64,000 bases of DNA from Salinicoccus cyprini (lineage in GTDB: Bacteria; Bacillota; Bacilli; Staphylococcales; Salinicoccaceae), in contig NZ_VMSJ01000001.1 in NCBI RefSeq assembly GCF_007713705.1, forward strand, positions 248,001 through 312,000, written 5' to 3'. The notes under the pieces are model-generated. The model saw only the letters and a list, made by a program, of their open reading frames with translations. It was not told where the DNA came from and did not search any database. A program made the translations under genes and the position numbers. Below, piece by piece: positions 8,363 through 16,561 of the stretch (positions are counted from its first letter, which is position 1; every line of letters starts with the position of its first letter).

Positions 8363-9523
8363 TTGAAGGTTGTGATAGCACCGGATTCGTTCAAAGGCAG
8401 CTTAAACGCAATAGAAGTCGCAGAATCGATTGAAAGAGGCGTCAGGCGGGCATATCCCGAAGCCGACACATTGAAACTGCCAGTCGGTGACGGTGGTGAA
8501 GGTACGATGGACGTTCTCGTAGCAGCGACTGGCGGCGAGATAAGGACACTGGAGGTAACAGGTCCTTTGGGTAACAGTGTAGAAGCGTCTTACGGCATTA
8601 TGGGAGACAGAGAGACATGTGTCATTGAAATGGCATCTGCTTCAGGACTGCATCTCGTTTCACCAGACAATATGGACGTATTGAAAGCGACAAGCTACGG
8701 TACGGGGGAACTCATCAGACACGCACTTGACGAAGGTTTTTCTTGTTTTGTTATCTGCATCGGAGGTTCGGCGACAAACGATGGTGGTGTCGGCATGTTG
8801 CAGGCATTCGGTATGAAGATCTACGACGAACAGAATTCTGAAATCGGTTTCGGCGGGGGAGAGCTACATAGAGTAAAGACACTGGACCCGTCAACATTAG
8901 ACCACCGCATCAGTGGCTGCAGCTTCATTATTGCTTCGGATGTACAGAATCCACTTATCGGACCGGAAGGCGCCTCACATATCTTTGGACCTCAAAAAGG
9001 CGCAACGGAAGCGGATGTGGCTGCACTGGATAAAGGCATGTCGAACTGGGCTGACTGTGTTCTCAAGACTACGGGAGTGAAACTGCATGACCGTCGCGGT
9101 GCAGGAGCAGCCGGTGGCATCGGCGGTGCCTTCCAGGCTTTCTTTCCAAGTGACCTGCAGAGTGGCATCGACGTTGTGCTTGATCAGATCAAACTTGATG
9201 CACAGCTTGAATCTGCCGACCTGGTCATCACCGGGGAAGGCAGGGTGGATCACCAGACCATTTTCGGCAAGACACCGATGGGTGTGGCACAAAGAGCACA
9301 GCGATTGGATATCCCGACGGTAATTGTTGCAGGATCTGTCGGTGAAGGGGCAGATATTCTGCACGACCTTGGAGTCATCGGCATCCACAGCATCATCAAT
9401 GAACCCATGACGTTGGAACAGGCGATGGAGAATACAAGCCGATTATTGGAGAATACAGCATTTCAAGTGACGCGCTCTCATTTTTATAAGGAAACAGTAG
9501 AAAAAGGGGGATTACATGTATGA
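8363..9523 (+). CDS. garK: Glycerate kinase (GarK/GlxK family)
   Basis: Phosphorylates D-glycerate to phosphoglycerate with ATP. The 386 residues open with VVIAPDSFKGSLNAIEVAESIERG and contain LPVGDGGEGTMDVL, CIGGSATNDGGVGMLQAFG and ITGEGRVDHQTIFGKTP, all typical of the GLYCTK class I family at normal length. The start is TTG at 8363, six bases after AGGAGG; there is no better ATG. The stop overlaps the start of a permease fragment (ATGA at 9520-9523), so the original operon was kinase plus transporter. Regulation by the upstream operator and the cre site is likely. Confidence 0.9.
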   Translation: MKVVIAPDSFKGSLNAIEVAESIERGVRRAYPEADTLKLPVGDGGEGTMDVLVAATGGEIRTLEVTGPLGNSVEASYGIMGDRETCVIEMASASGLHLVSPDNMDVLKATSYGTGELIRHALDEGFSCFVICIGGSATNDGGVGMLQAFGMKIYDEQNSEIGFGGGELHRVKTLDPSTLDHRISGCSFIIASDVQNPLIGPEGASHIFGPQKGATEADVAALDKGMSNWADCVLKTTGVKLHDRRGAGAAGGIGGAFQAFFPSDLQSGIDVVLDQIKLDAQLESADLVITGEGRVDHQTIFGKTPMGVAQRAQRLDIPTVIVAGSVGEGADILHDLGVIGIHSIINEPMTLEQAMENTSRLLENTAFQVTRSHFYKETVEKGGLHV

Positions 9524-9693
9524 ATATTAAAGACACTGTTGAAAAAGTACCAGGCGGACTGATGGTAGTACCACTCTTGCTCGGAGCGACATTGAATACG
9601 ATCGATCAGCTGCATCTGCCATCAACATTTATAAAGAACAGTTTAATATACAAATTAAGCTGTTTGTTTTATTCAGAATATTTACTGTGCTAG
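9520..9693 (+). pseudogene. Truncated 2-keto-3-deoxygluconate permease-like gene (kdgT fragment)
   Basis: A 57-codon frame starts in an ATGA overlap with the glycerate kinase stop. It encodes MNIKDTVEKVPGGLMVVPLL then LGATLNTI, which matches the N terminus of KdgT-type permeases, normally more than 300 residues. Similarity ends near residue 39. The remaining codons look like random AT-rich sequence that already includes the leader of the next gene. The transporter has been lost by deletion or replaced by the cassette that follows. Confidence 0.7.
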
Positions 9694-9734
9694 TATTTAT
9701 TTTATGAGTCTTTACTATCAAAGGGGAGTATTTT

Positions 9735-10829
9735 ATGAAAGTTAACAAGGTGACGATTATTGGCGCTGGCAACGGTGGAATTACTGCTGCAGCTGACTTA
9801 ACGGACAGGGGATTCGATATTCAGTTATTCGAAATTCCTTTATATGAGAAGAATCTCGAGGGTATCAGACATCAGGGAGGGATAAATTTAAAAGATGAAA
9901 ACCGTGAGAAGTTCATCGAATTCTCCAGTGTGACCACCAATATTGCAGAAGCCGTTCAAGATGCGGAAGTCATCATGTTGACTGTGCCAAGTTTTGCAAT
10001 TGAAGATATTGCGGAAATTCTTGCGCAACATGTGAAAGAGCATCAGGTCATTTTTATCAACGGGGCCGGTACCATGGGGTCACTGAGGTTTTTAAACAAA
10101 GCAGAACAGATGGGAATACATAAAACGTACAGGATATGTGAAACTAATTCACTGACTTATGGCACCCGCGCGTTTCCCGAGGAGGCCAGGGTTGAAATAT
10201 CATTATATGTGAAGAAAATTTTCTTTTCCGCATTTCCTGCAACTGAAACAGAGGAACTGATGAATATATGTTCGCAAATATACGATTGCCTTGTTCCTGC
10301 AGAAAATATATGGCATACGACTTTGGAAAATGGGAATCCCGAAGTGCATCCCGGACCAGCGCTTTTGAATGCAGGCCGGATTGATTATTCAAACGGGGAT
10401 TTTTATTTATACAAAGAAGGCATTACGGAACATACCGTCAAAGTGTTGAGAGCAATCGAACAGGAACGGCTGGCCATCGGCAAAGCTTTCGGATTTAGGC
10501 TGGAGAATGCTATAGAGAGCAGAGCTGGGAGAGGTTATTTTTCCGATAATGGTAAGGATTTACAAACTCTTTTCAATACAAGTGAGGTTTATTCCAAGAT
10601 CAAAGGACCTGTAGCTGTCAATTCAAGGTATTTCACTGAAGACATTTCCACCGGACTGGTTTTATGGTCCGACTTGGGAAGAGTGGCCGGTGTCAAAACG
10701 CCCAACATTGATTCTGTTATCACTTTGGGTAGCACCATATTGGAAGAGGACTTCTTTGAAACCGGAATCAATTTGGACAAACTGGGTTTCGGTGATTTTA
10801 CATTGAGTCAGTTGATCAGTACCGTATAA
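9735..10829 (+). CDS. Octopine/nopaline-dehydrogenase-family NAD(P)-dependent enzyme
   Basis: Family members reductively couple an amino acid with a 2-oxo acid to give an opine, or run the reverse reaction. The 364 residues begin VTIIGAGNGGITAAADLTDRG, the dinucleotide fold. TVPSFAIEDIAEIL and FINGAGTMGS follow, and the C-terminal opine-dehydrogenase domain has ENGNPEVHPGPALLNAG, containing the conserved histidine of the catalytic His-Asp pair. AAGGGGAG at about 9720 serves ATG 9735. It is followed after 24 bases by an NhaC-type transporter, and an M20 carboxypeptidase converges from downstream. This suggests uptake and breakdown of an amino-acid conjugate. The substrate is unknown. Confidence 0.82.
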   Translation: MKVNKVTIIGAGNGGITAAADLTDRGFDIQLFEIPLYEKNLEGIRHQGGINLKDENREKFIEFSSVTTNIAEAVQDAEVIMLTVPSFAIEDIAEILAQHVKEHQVIFINGAGTMGSLRFLNKAEQMGIHKTYRICETNSLTYGTRAFPEEARVEISLYVKKIFFSAFPATETEELMNICSQIYDCLVPAENIWHTTLENGNPEVHPGPALLNAGRIDYSNGDFYLYKEGITEHTVKVLRAIEQERLAIGKAFGFRLENAIESRAGRGYFSDNGKDLQTLFNTSEVYSKIKGPVAVNSRYFTEDISTGLVLWSDLGRVAGVKTPNIDSVITLGSTILEEDFFETGINLDKLGFGDFTLSQLISTV

Positions 10830-10853
10830 CTCAACCATAAAGGGGATGCATAC

Positions 10854-12281
10854 ATGAAAAGGGAACCGACATTTTTTGAAGCAATCTCATGTTTTATCGT
10901 TCTAGGAATAGTCATTGGTGTAGGTTTTGGGATATATGGTATTCCGATTCAGCCACTATTGTTAATTTCTGCAGCATATGCTGCATTCATTGCCTACCGT
11001 GTGGGGTTGGGATGGAAAGCTATGGAGGAAGGCATAATCAAAAGACTGACGACTGCCATGCCCGCTATTTTCATCATTTTCACGGTCGGCATCATCATCG
11101 GCACATGGATATACTCTGGCACTGTACCGATGTTGATCTATTACGGCTTACAGATCATAGATCCTGCTTATTTTCTGGTTACTGCATTCATAATTACGGC
11201 AGTAGTATCTGTTGCAACAGGTACTGCCTGGGGATCGGTGGCAACTGCTGGTGTGGCGCTGATCGGCATAGCAATGGAATTGAATGTACCACTCGGTATT
11301 GCTGCTGGAGCAATCATCTCCGGAGGTGTTTTTGGGGACAAACTGTCACCCCTGTCGGATACCACTAACTTGGCTGCCCTGGTAGTCCAAGTGAATTTAT
11401 ACGATCACATCAAACATATGCTATGGACAACGGTGCCTGCTTCGCTTGTTGGTCTGATCGTCTGGTTTTTTGTCGGTATAAACATCGATTATTCCACCGG
11501 ATCAACGGGTGGCAGGACAGGGCTGACCGAAGAACTGTCTATGATATTCGATTGGAACATTTTCATGCTACTTCCTTTCATTTTCGTGCTGTGGGGTGCA
11601 ATGGCCAAAAAACCTGTAGTACCCATGATGCTTTTATCTTCAGTCGTTGCAGTCCTGATAGGAATATTTTCTAATGGATTTTCCTTAGTTAACGGTATTA
11701 CAGCCATGGCCGACGGATTCAGCATTGGAATGGTTGAAGCGGCAAATTTTAATCCGGACAATTTATCGGAAAGTGTAATCTCACTTATTACAAGAGGTGG
11801 TTTATTCTCAATGACCACCATCGTGGTGACGATATTTTGTGGATATGCTTTTGCGGGCATTGTAGAAGCTTCGGGATGTCTTAATAAAATTCTTTCAACG
11901 TTTTCTTCCTCCATCCAATCGACATGGCAACTGGTCGGTATTACGGTTCTAAGCAGTCTGATTATTGTCCTTACGGCGGGTGTGGCATCAGTGGCCATCA
12001 TCATGGTGGGAGTTCTCCTGCAGGATGCCTATACTGAAAAAGGATTGCATCATAAGAATCTGTCCAGGAGTCTCGAGGATTCGAGTACTATGATCCTGCC
12101 GTTGGTACCGTGGGGCGTTTCCGGAATATACTATATGGAAGTGCTCGAGGTTTCAGTAGCAGATTACTGGATTTGGGCAATACCATGTTACTTATGTATC
12201 GTATTCGCCATGATTAACGCATCCACGGGTCTTGGGATTGCCAAATCACGAAGTAGTAATGAAGTGCTAGATACAAAATGA
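10854..12281 (+). CDS. NhaC-family Na+/H+ antiporter-like transporter
   Basis: Integral membrane protein of 475 residues with about eleven hydrophobic segments. Family features include GTAWGSVATAGVALIGIA, GGVFGDKLSPLSDTTNLAA (the conserved ion-site region) and, near the C terminus, SRSLEDSSTMILPLVPWG. NhaC relatives exchange Na+ for protons, but many genes of this family beside metabolic enzymes carry organic acids or amino acids. Directly downstream of an opine-dehydrogenase homologue, a solute carrier for its substrate is plausible. That role is inferred only from the pairing. Confidence 0.85.
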   Translation: MKREPTFFEAISCFIVLGIVIGVGFGIYGIPIQPLLLISAAYAAFIAYRVGLGWKAMEEGIIKRLTTAMPAIFIIFTVGIIIGTWIYSGTVPMLIYYGLQIIDPAYFLVTAFIITAVVSVATGTAWGSVATAGVALIGIAMELNVPLGIAAGAIISGGVFGDKLSPLSDTTNLAALVVQVNLYDHIKHMLWTTVPASLVGLIVWFFVGINIDYSTGSTGGRTGLTEELSMIFDWNIFMLLPFIFVLWGAMAKKPVVPMMLLSSVVAVLIGIFSNGFSLVNGITAMADGFSIGMVEAANFNPDNLSESVISLITRGGLFSMTTIVVTIFCGYAFAGIVEASGCLNKILSTFSSSIQSTWQLVGITVLSSLIIVLTAGVASVAIIMVGVLLQDAYTEKGLHHKNLSRSLEDSSTMILPLVPWGVSGIYYMEVLEVSVADYWIWAIPCYLCIVFAMINASTGLGIAKSRSSNEVLDTK

Positions 12282-12356
12282 TCCGAAAAGATTTTTTAGC
12301 TGCTTGTCTGATTCGAAGAAAAAATAATAACCTTACAGAGAAGTTTTAGAATTTAT

Positions 12357-12407
12357 AAGCCCTTTCAAAATGGCCACTTGGTAAGTGGAGTTTTTGAAGG
12401 GGCTTTT
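12357..12407 (+). terminator. Terminator after the opine dehydrogenase-transporter operon
   Basis: AAGCCCTTTCAAAA at 12357-12370 pairs with the TTTTTGAAGGGGCTT arm ending near 12405. An inner CCACTT/AAGTGG hairpin sits in the loop and CTTTT follows. Confidence 0.8.
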
Positions 12408-12478
12408 AGCTGTTCACTAATCATTTGATATTTAACCAACTTCTGCGAGTAAGCCTTTTACTTTTCATATCTTTCTCT

Positions 12479-13606
12479 TTACAGTGAAACAATCAAACTG
12501 CATAGAAAGCTCGCTCTTTCGGGTACTTCATCCACTACAATATGTTCATTCTGGGCATGGATGCCTGCGCCGACTGCTCCAAGACCGTCAAGAGTGGGCA
12601 CGCCCAGGTTTGCAGTGAAGTTGGCGTCACTGCCGCCACCGACGAATTCGTCTTTAATTTCACCCATCCCGATGTCATCAGCGGCTTCCTGTGCAACTTC
12701 GAGCAGGTCGACAGTGTTTTCATTTTTCGTCATGGGAGGTCTATTTATGCCGCCAAACACTTCCACCGCGATGCCTTCCGTGTAGGCGGACAGGCTGTTC
12801 ATGTAGTCATCTATCCTCTTTTGCTCTTCTTCCGTCTCCACGCGTACGTTAACACCGAATCTGGCATGGTCCGGGATGACGTTCAGCTTCCCACCGCCTT
12901 CGATGCTGCCGACGTTGATCGTCGTTCCCTTGTCATAGTCGGTCAGCGACTCGAGTTTCACGATGTGCTGTGCCGCTTCCTTGATCGCATTGACGCCATC
13001 CTCATGGTTGTTGCCGGAATGGGCTGCTTTGCCGTAGATGTCGACATAGTATCTGGAAGAACCTTTCCTGCCGGACTTAAGCGCTTTGGTTCCAGCTACA
13101 GGGGGTTCCGTTACAAGCGTGGCAGTACTGTTCAATGCTTCATCGGTGATCAGTTCTTCAGAAGAAGGACTGCCCACCTCCTCATCGCTTGTACAGAGAA
13201 AGACGATTTTTTTGTTTAAGGACAGTTCCAGATCTTTAATGGCTTTTAAGGCCCATATTGTCTGGACGAGTCCACCTTTCATATCCAGTATGCCTGGACC
13301 ATATATACGATTCTTCTCCTCCACCAGCTCCAGATCGCCTTTATTCCACACAGTGTCGTAGTGGGAGAGGATCAGGATCGTCTCATCTCCTGTACCATAC
13401 TCGAATCTGAGATGGTCGCCGTACTCATCCTGTACGATTTCCTCCGCCTCATACCCGAAGTAGTCCTTCAGCAGCAACTGGATTCTCTTTTTGCATTCAT
13501 CCGCAAGTGTCTTGTTGTCGGTGGGGGAATCAGCTTCCACGATAAATTTGATATCCTTGATAATCTGTTCCTTGTTCTCTTCCATGAATGTTCTTATTTC
13601 ATCCAT
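12479..13606 (-). CDS. M20-family carboxypeptidase/deacylase (glutamate carboxypeptidase-like)
   Basis: Zinc-dependent hydrolase of a C-terminal amino acid or acyl-amino acid bond. The 375 residues show the M20 metal-site order: LSHYDTVWNKGD with the first histidine, GILDMKGG with the bridging aspartate, LCTSDEEVGS with the Glu-Glu pair, and a final histidine in IHAQNEH. A dimerisation lid lies around residues 170-280. ATG 13606 is the start because AAAGGAG lies nine bases upstream. The longer frame to 13702 has no such site and would run into the LysR gene. It is co-oriented with the LysR gene, and it may cleave amidated amino acids related to the neighbouring opine enzyme. Confidence 0.85.
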   Translation of the reverse strand: MDEIRTFMEENKEQIIKDIKFIVEADSPTDNKTLADECKKRIQLLLKDYFGYEAEEIVQDEYGDHLRFEYGTGDETILILSHYDTVWNKGDLELVEEKNRIYGPGILDMKGGLVQTIWALKAIKDLELSLNKKIVFLCTSDEEVGSPSSEELITDEALNSTATLVTEPPVAGTKALKSGRKGSSRYYVDIYGKAAHSGNNHEDGVNAIKEAAQHIVKLESLTDYDKGTTINVGSIEGGGKLNVIPDHARFGVNVRVETEEEQKRIDDYMNSLSAYTEGIAVEVFGGINRPPMTKNENTVDLLEVAQEAADDIGMGEIKDEFVGGGSDANFTANLGVPTLDGLGAVGAGIHAQNEHIVVDEVPERASFLCSLIVSL

Positions 13607-13638
13607 ATGTACTGCTCCTTTGTTTTGGAATGCGTCAT

Positions 13639-14529
13639 TCATACGCTTTGAATATGCTCGTGTGCAACATCTATAAAAGCCTTCAGTGCGGGCGATATCC
13701 ATTTGTTCTTATGCCAGAACATCTGGATTACTATGTCCAGGTCGTTCCCTTCCCAATCCAGTTTCCTTATACGTCCTTCCTGGATTTCCTTTCTTACCAC
13801 AACCTCCGGAATCATTGCCACACCAAGGTCCGCCATGACACATTGCTTGATGGCTTCTATATCTCCGAGTTCAAGCCTGCGCTTCGTTTCTACTCCAATC
13901 TTTAGCAGCATTTCTTCGAATGCAGTACGGTAGTCGCACGCTTCTGTCAGTAGCAGCTGCTGGCCGGACAAATCCTCACTGCGGATGCTTTTCTGATCGC
14001 CTAGCGGATTGGTTGTGCTGCAGATGAGTGCCATCGTTTCCTCTTTCAGTTCTTTCACAATGAGGGAATCACTTGTCAGCGTCTTCATCGACAGGAGAGC
14101 GACGTCGATCTGTCCTTCAGAGATGAGGGAGAGGATTTCCTTTTCATAGACAGCAGGCCTGAATATCAGTTCCACTTTCGGATATTTTTCCTGGAAATCC
14201 TTGAGAATTGCAGGCAGACGGTATGTACAGTGGGTCTCCGAAGCACATATTGTCAGAATACCGCTTGGCTCGCTGTTATTGCCGATGATGGCGGAAGCTT
14301 CCATGGTCAGATCGAGAATCCTGTCTGCGTAGTTCTGCAGATTTCTACCTGCTTCCGTAAGAATGACTCTTTTGCCGAGCCTTTCAAATAGCTGTACCCC
14401 AAGCTCTGTTTCGAGTGCTGTAATGTTTGCCGTGATGCTCGACTGAGCATATCCAAGCATCTGGGCTGTCCGGGTGAAGTTCAGTTCCTTGGCGGCAGTC
14501 TGAAATATGAGAAGCTGTTTAATTTCCAT
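13639..14529 (-). CDS. LysR-family transcriptional regulator
   Basis: The 296 residues have a typical N-terminal winged helix (MEIKQLLIFQTAAKELNFTR, MLGYAQSSITANITALETELGVQLFERLGKRVILTEAG) and a type 2 periplasmic-binding-like effector domain. ATG 14529 is preferred to 14547 because AAAGGAG precedes it and the other ATG is part of that site. It lies between the M20 peptidase, probably co-transcribed, and the divergent iron alcohol dehydrogenase. Target genes could be on either side; a palindromic site lies in the divergent spacer. Confidence 0.88.
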   Translation of the reverse strand: MEIKQLLIFQTAAKELNFTRTAQMLGYAQSSITANITALETELGVQLFERLGKRVILTEAGRNLQNYADRILDLTMEASAIIGNNSEPSGILTICASETHCTYRLPAILKDFQEKYPKVELIFRPAVYEKEILSLISEGQIDVALLSMKTLTSDSLIVKELKEETMALICSTTNPLGDQKSIRSEDLSGQQLLLTEACDYRTAFEEMLLKIGVETKRRLELGDIEAIKQCVMADLGVAMIPEVVVRKEIQEGRIRKLDWEGNDLDIVIQMFWHKNKWISPALKAFIDVAHEHIQSV

Positions 14530-14547
14530 GCGGTTATCTCCTTTCAT

Positions 14548-14564
14548 AATCGGTCTAGACGATT
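14548..14564. promoter_or_regulatory. Candidate LysR operator
   Basis: AATCG-N7-CGATT with a central TCTAGA palindrome sits 19 bases upstream of the LysR start in the divergent spacer. It has T-N11-A character typical of LysR binding sites. Confidence 0.45.
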
Positions 14565-14706
14565 GATTTGATCGAAAAGTTTCTATATATCTATTTAAAT
14601 TATTTGAATATAATGACTATATCACTTTTACGCATCCATTACATTGAAAGATTTGAGGATGAAAGCGATCCTCCAAATGGAAATATGATCAGGGAGGAAA
14701 ACTTAT

Positions 14707-15864
14707 ATGAATTTCGAGTATTTCTGCAATACAAGAATCAAGATGGGAGCTGGGGCGTCGAATGCACTTGCACCCATCATGGCTGATATGATCAATCCGG
14801 ATGCGACGGTGATGATTGTCAGTGACCCGGGGGTCAGAAAAATAGGACTGGTAGATCCGATAGAGGCGCATCTGACAGGTTCAGGATATAAAGTTGTTCA
14901 TTTCAATGAAGTGTCACCGAATCCGAGAGATCACGAATGTCTTGCAGGAGCGGAAGTGTTCAGACAGGAAGGTACCACTGCACTTGTCGCGATCGGCGGA
15001 GGCAGTCCGATGGATGTTGCCAAGGCCATTGCACTTCTCGGCCCGAATGGCGGCAGCTTTGAGGACTATATTGAAGGCAGGGTGACATATGCCAATGTCG
15101 CACCGCTCATCTGCATCCCGACAACAGCCGGTACTGGATCCGAAGTCACCCGTTCCGCTGTCATCACTTTGGCTGAAACGCATACGAAAATTACACTGAA
15201 GCATGAACTGCTACGACCGGACGTAGCGATACTTGATCCGGAACTGACGGTATCGGTGCCCGGGTCCATCACCGCAGCAACCGGTGTCGATGCACTGGTT
15301 CATGCGATTGAAGGCTATACATGCAAGCTGACGAATCCGGTGTCCAAAGCGATGGGTGCAGCGGCAATGAAGGAAATTGTGGAATATCTTCCGAAAGCCT
15401 ACAGGAATGGTGCAGATTTTGAAGCCAGATCGAAGATGCAGGAAGGCAGCCTGCTCGCTGGACTCTGCTTCGGTTCTGCCGATGTCGCTGCGGTCCACTG
15501 CCTGGCCGAGGCACTGGGCAGTCTGTATGATACGCCGCATGGTATTGCCAATGCCATATTCCTGCCATACGTCGTCCAGTACAATGCCGAAGAAGACAGG
15601 GCACTGCACGCCGAACTCTCAAGAATCATGAACTTTGCAGATGAATTGGATTCCGAGACGGTGGCGATCGATAAGATGGTACGGGGACTCTATGCATTCA
15701 CAGAACAACTCGATATACCAACGCTTGGAGAATTATCGTATGTCAAAGCGTCGGATCTTGAACACATGGCGGAAATTGCAGAACGGAACGGATCGACGCC
15801 AAGCAATGTACGTCCGATTGCGAAAGTGGACTATCTGAACATACTGGAACAGGCATTTCTCTAA
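14707..15864 (+). CDS. Iron-containing alcohol dehydrogenase
   Basis: Group III NAD(P)-dependent alcohol dehydrogenase of 385 residues. Family motifs are GAGASNALAPIMADM near the N terminus, VAIGGGSPMDVAKAIAL for nucleotide binding, PTTAGTGSEVTRSAVIT, and the metal-binding region VDALVHAIEGYTC ... HCLAEALGSLYDTPHG with its histidines. AGGGAGGA precedes ATG 14707. The gene is divergent from LysR and precedes the TetR-permease-DUF917 operon, so it could reduce or oxidise an aldehyde released by that pathway. The substrate is not predictable. Confidence 0.88.
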   Translation: MNFEYFCNTRIKMGAGASNALAPIMADMINPDATVMIVSDPGVRKIGLVDPIEAHLTGSGYKVVHFNEVSPNPRDHECLAGAEVFRQEGTTALVAIGGGSPMDVAKAIALLGPNGGSFEDYIEGRVTYANVAPLICIPTTAGTGSEVTRSAVITLAETHTKITLKHELLRPDVAILDPELTVSVPGSITAATGVDALVHAIEGYTCKLTNPVSKAMGAAAMKEIVEYLPKAYRNGADFEARSKMQEGSLLAGLCFGSADVAAVHCLAEALGSLYDTPHGIANAIFLPYVVQYNAEEDRALHAELSRIMNFADELDSETVAIDKMVRGLYAFTEQLDIPTLGELSYVKASDLEHMAEIAERNGSTPSNVRPIAKVDYLNILEQAFL

Positions 15865-15915
15865 GGTATCGGATGATTGACAGGACTTTTTTTAATTCGA
15901 ATATGTCAGAAAATA

Positions 15916-15944
15916 TTTACTAATCTAATTTTTTGTGGTATGCT
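15916..15944 (+). promoter_or_regulatory. Promoter of the tetR-permease-DUF917-hyuA operon
   Basis: TTTACT at 15916-15921, a 17-base spacer and TATGCT at 15939-15944. The -10 box overlaps the TetR palindrome, as expected for an autorepressed promoter. Confidence 0.6.
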
Positions 15945-15964
15945 ACCTAACAAATATTAGGTAG
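15943..15964. promoter_or_regulatory. TetR operator, perfect 8-bp inverted repeat
   Basis: CTACCTAA (15943-15950), six spacer bases CAAATA, then TTAGGTAG (15957-15964). It overlaps the end of the -10 box and lies just before the GTG start of the TetR gene, a typical autoregulatory operator for this family. Confidence 0.8.
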
Positions 15965-15972
15965 GTGATGAT

Positions 15973-16560
15973 GTGACCAAAGACAAGATTCTCGCTTCAA
16001 CGCTCAAGCATCTTTCAATCTATGGATATGAAGGGACGACAATGAAGAACATCGCAAAGGACTGCGATATCAAGGCCGCTTCCATCTATTACTTCTTCAA
16101 GAACAAGGATGAGCTTGTCAATGATGTACTGCTGAAAGTGCTATCCAACCATTTCAAAGCGATGACGGACGAGTATTTCAAGCATGAGGATGCAAGCCTC
16201 GAAGTCCGTCTGGAAGCCATGCTTGCAAAGATTGCAGCCCACCACCGTGAAAACCGCTCAGAGACATCGGTCTATCTCAGACTGATGGAGAGTACAAACG
16301 ACGATTTCAAGATGGAAGTGGAGCAGTACCTGGAACAATATAACCACTGGCTTTACGACAAACTGTATGCCGATATCAAAGCCGAGTACAGGGAAGTGGA
16401 TGATACATCTGCCGGCGACCTGCTTGAAACGTTCCTGCTGATTGGGAATGGGATCTTCTGGGGCAGCATCATCTATTCCGATGCACGGATGGAAAAGGAA
16501 ATCGCTCATGCAAAAAAACTGATGAATCTGGCTCTTCGAGCCATGCTGAAGGAGGCATAA
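15973..16560 (+). CDS. TetR-family regulator of the permease-DUF917 operon
   Basis: The 195 residues carry an N-terminal helix-turn-helix (ILASTLKHLSIYGYEGTTMKN, then IAKDCDIKAASIYYFFKNKD) and a ligand-binding all-helical C-terminal domain. The start is GTG at 15973; the nearby ATGs are out of frame. It is the first gene of the operon and its stop is one base before the permease ATG. The perfect palindrome overlapping its promoter suggests that it represses itself and the catabolic genes until the substrate appears. Confidence 0.88.
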   Translation: MTKDKILASTLKHLSIYGYEGTTMKNIAKDCDIKAASIYYFFKNKDELVNDVLLKVLSNHFKAMTDEYFKHEDASLEVRLEAMLAKIAAHHRENRSETSVYLRLMESTNDDFKMEVEQYLEQYNHWLYDKLYADIKAEYREVDDTSAGDLLETFLLIGNGIFWGSIIYSDARMEKEIAHAKKLMNLALRAMLKEA

Positions 16561-16561
16561 T

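Noticed and set aside
12542-13219. Long plus-strand open frame opposite the M20 peptidase gene
   Set aside because: It is the complement of a gene with complete catalytic motifs, has no ribosome site and its product has no recognisable motif.
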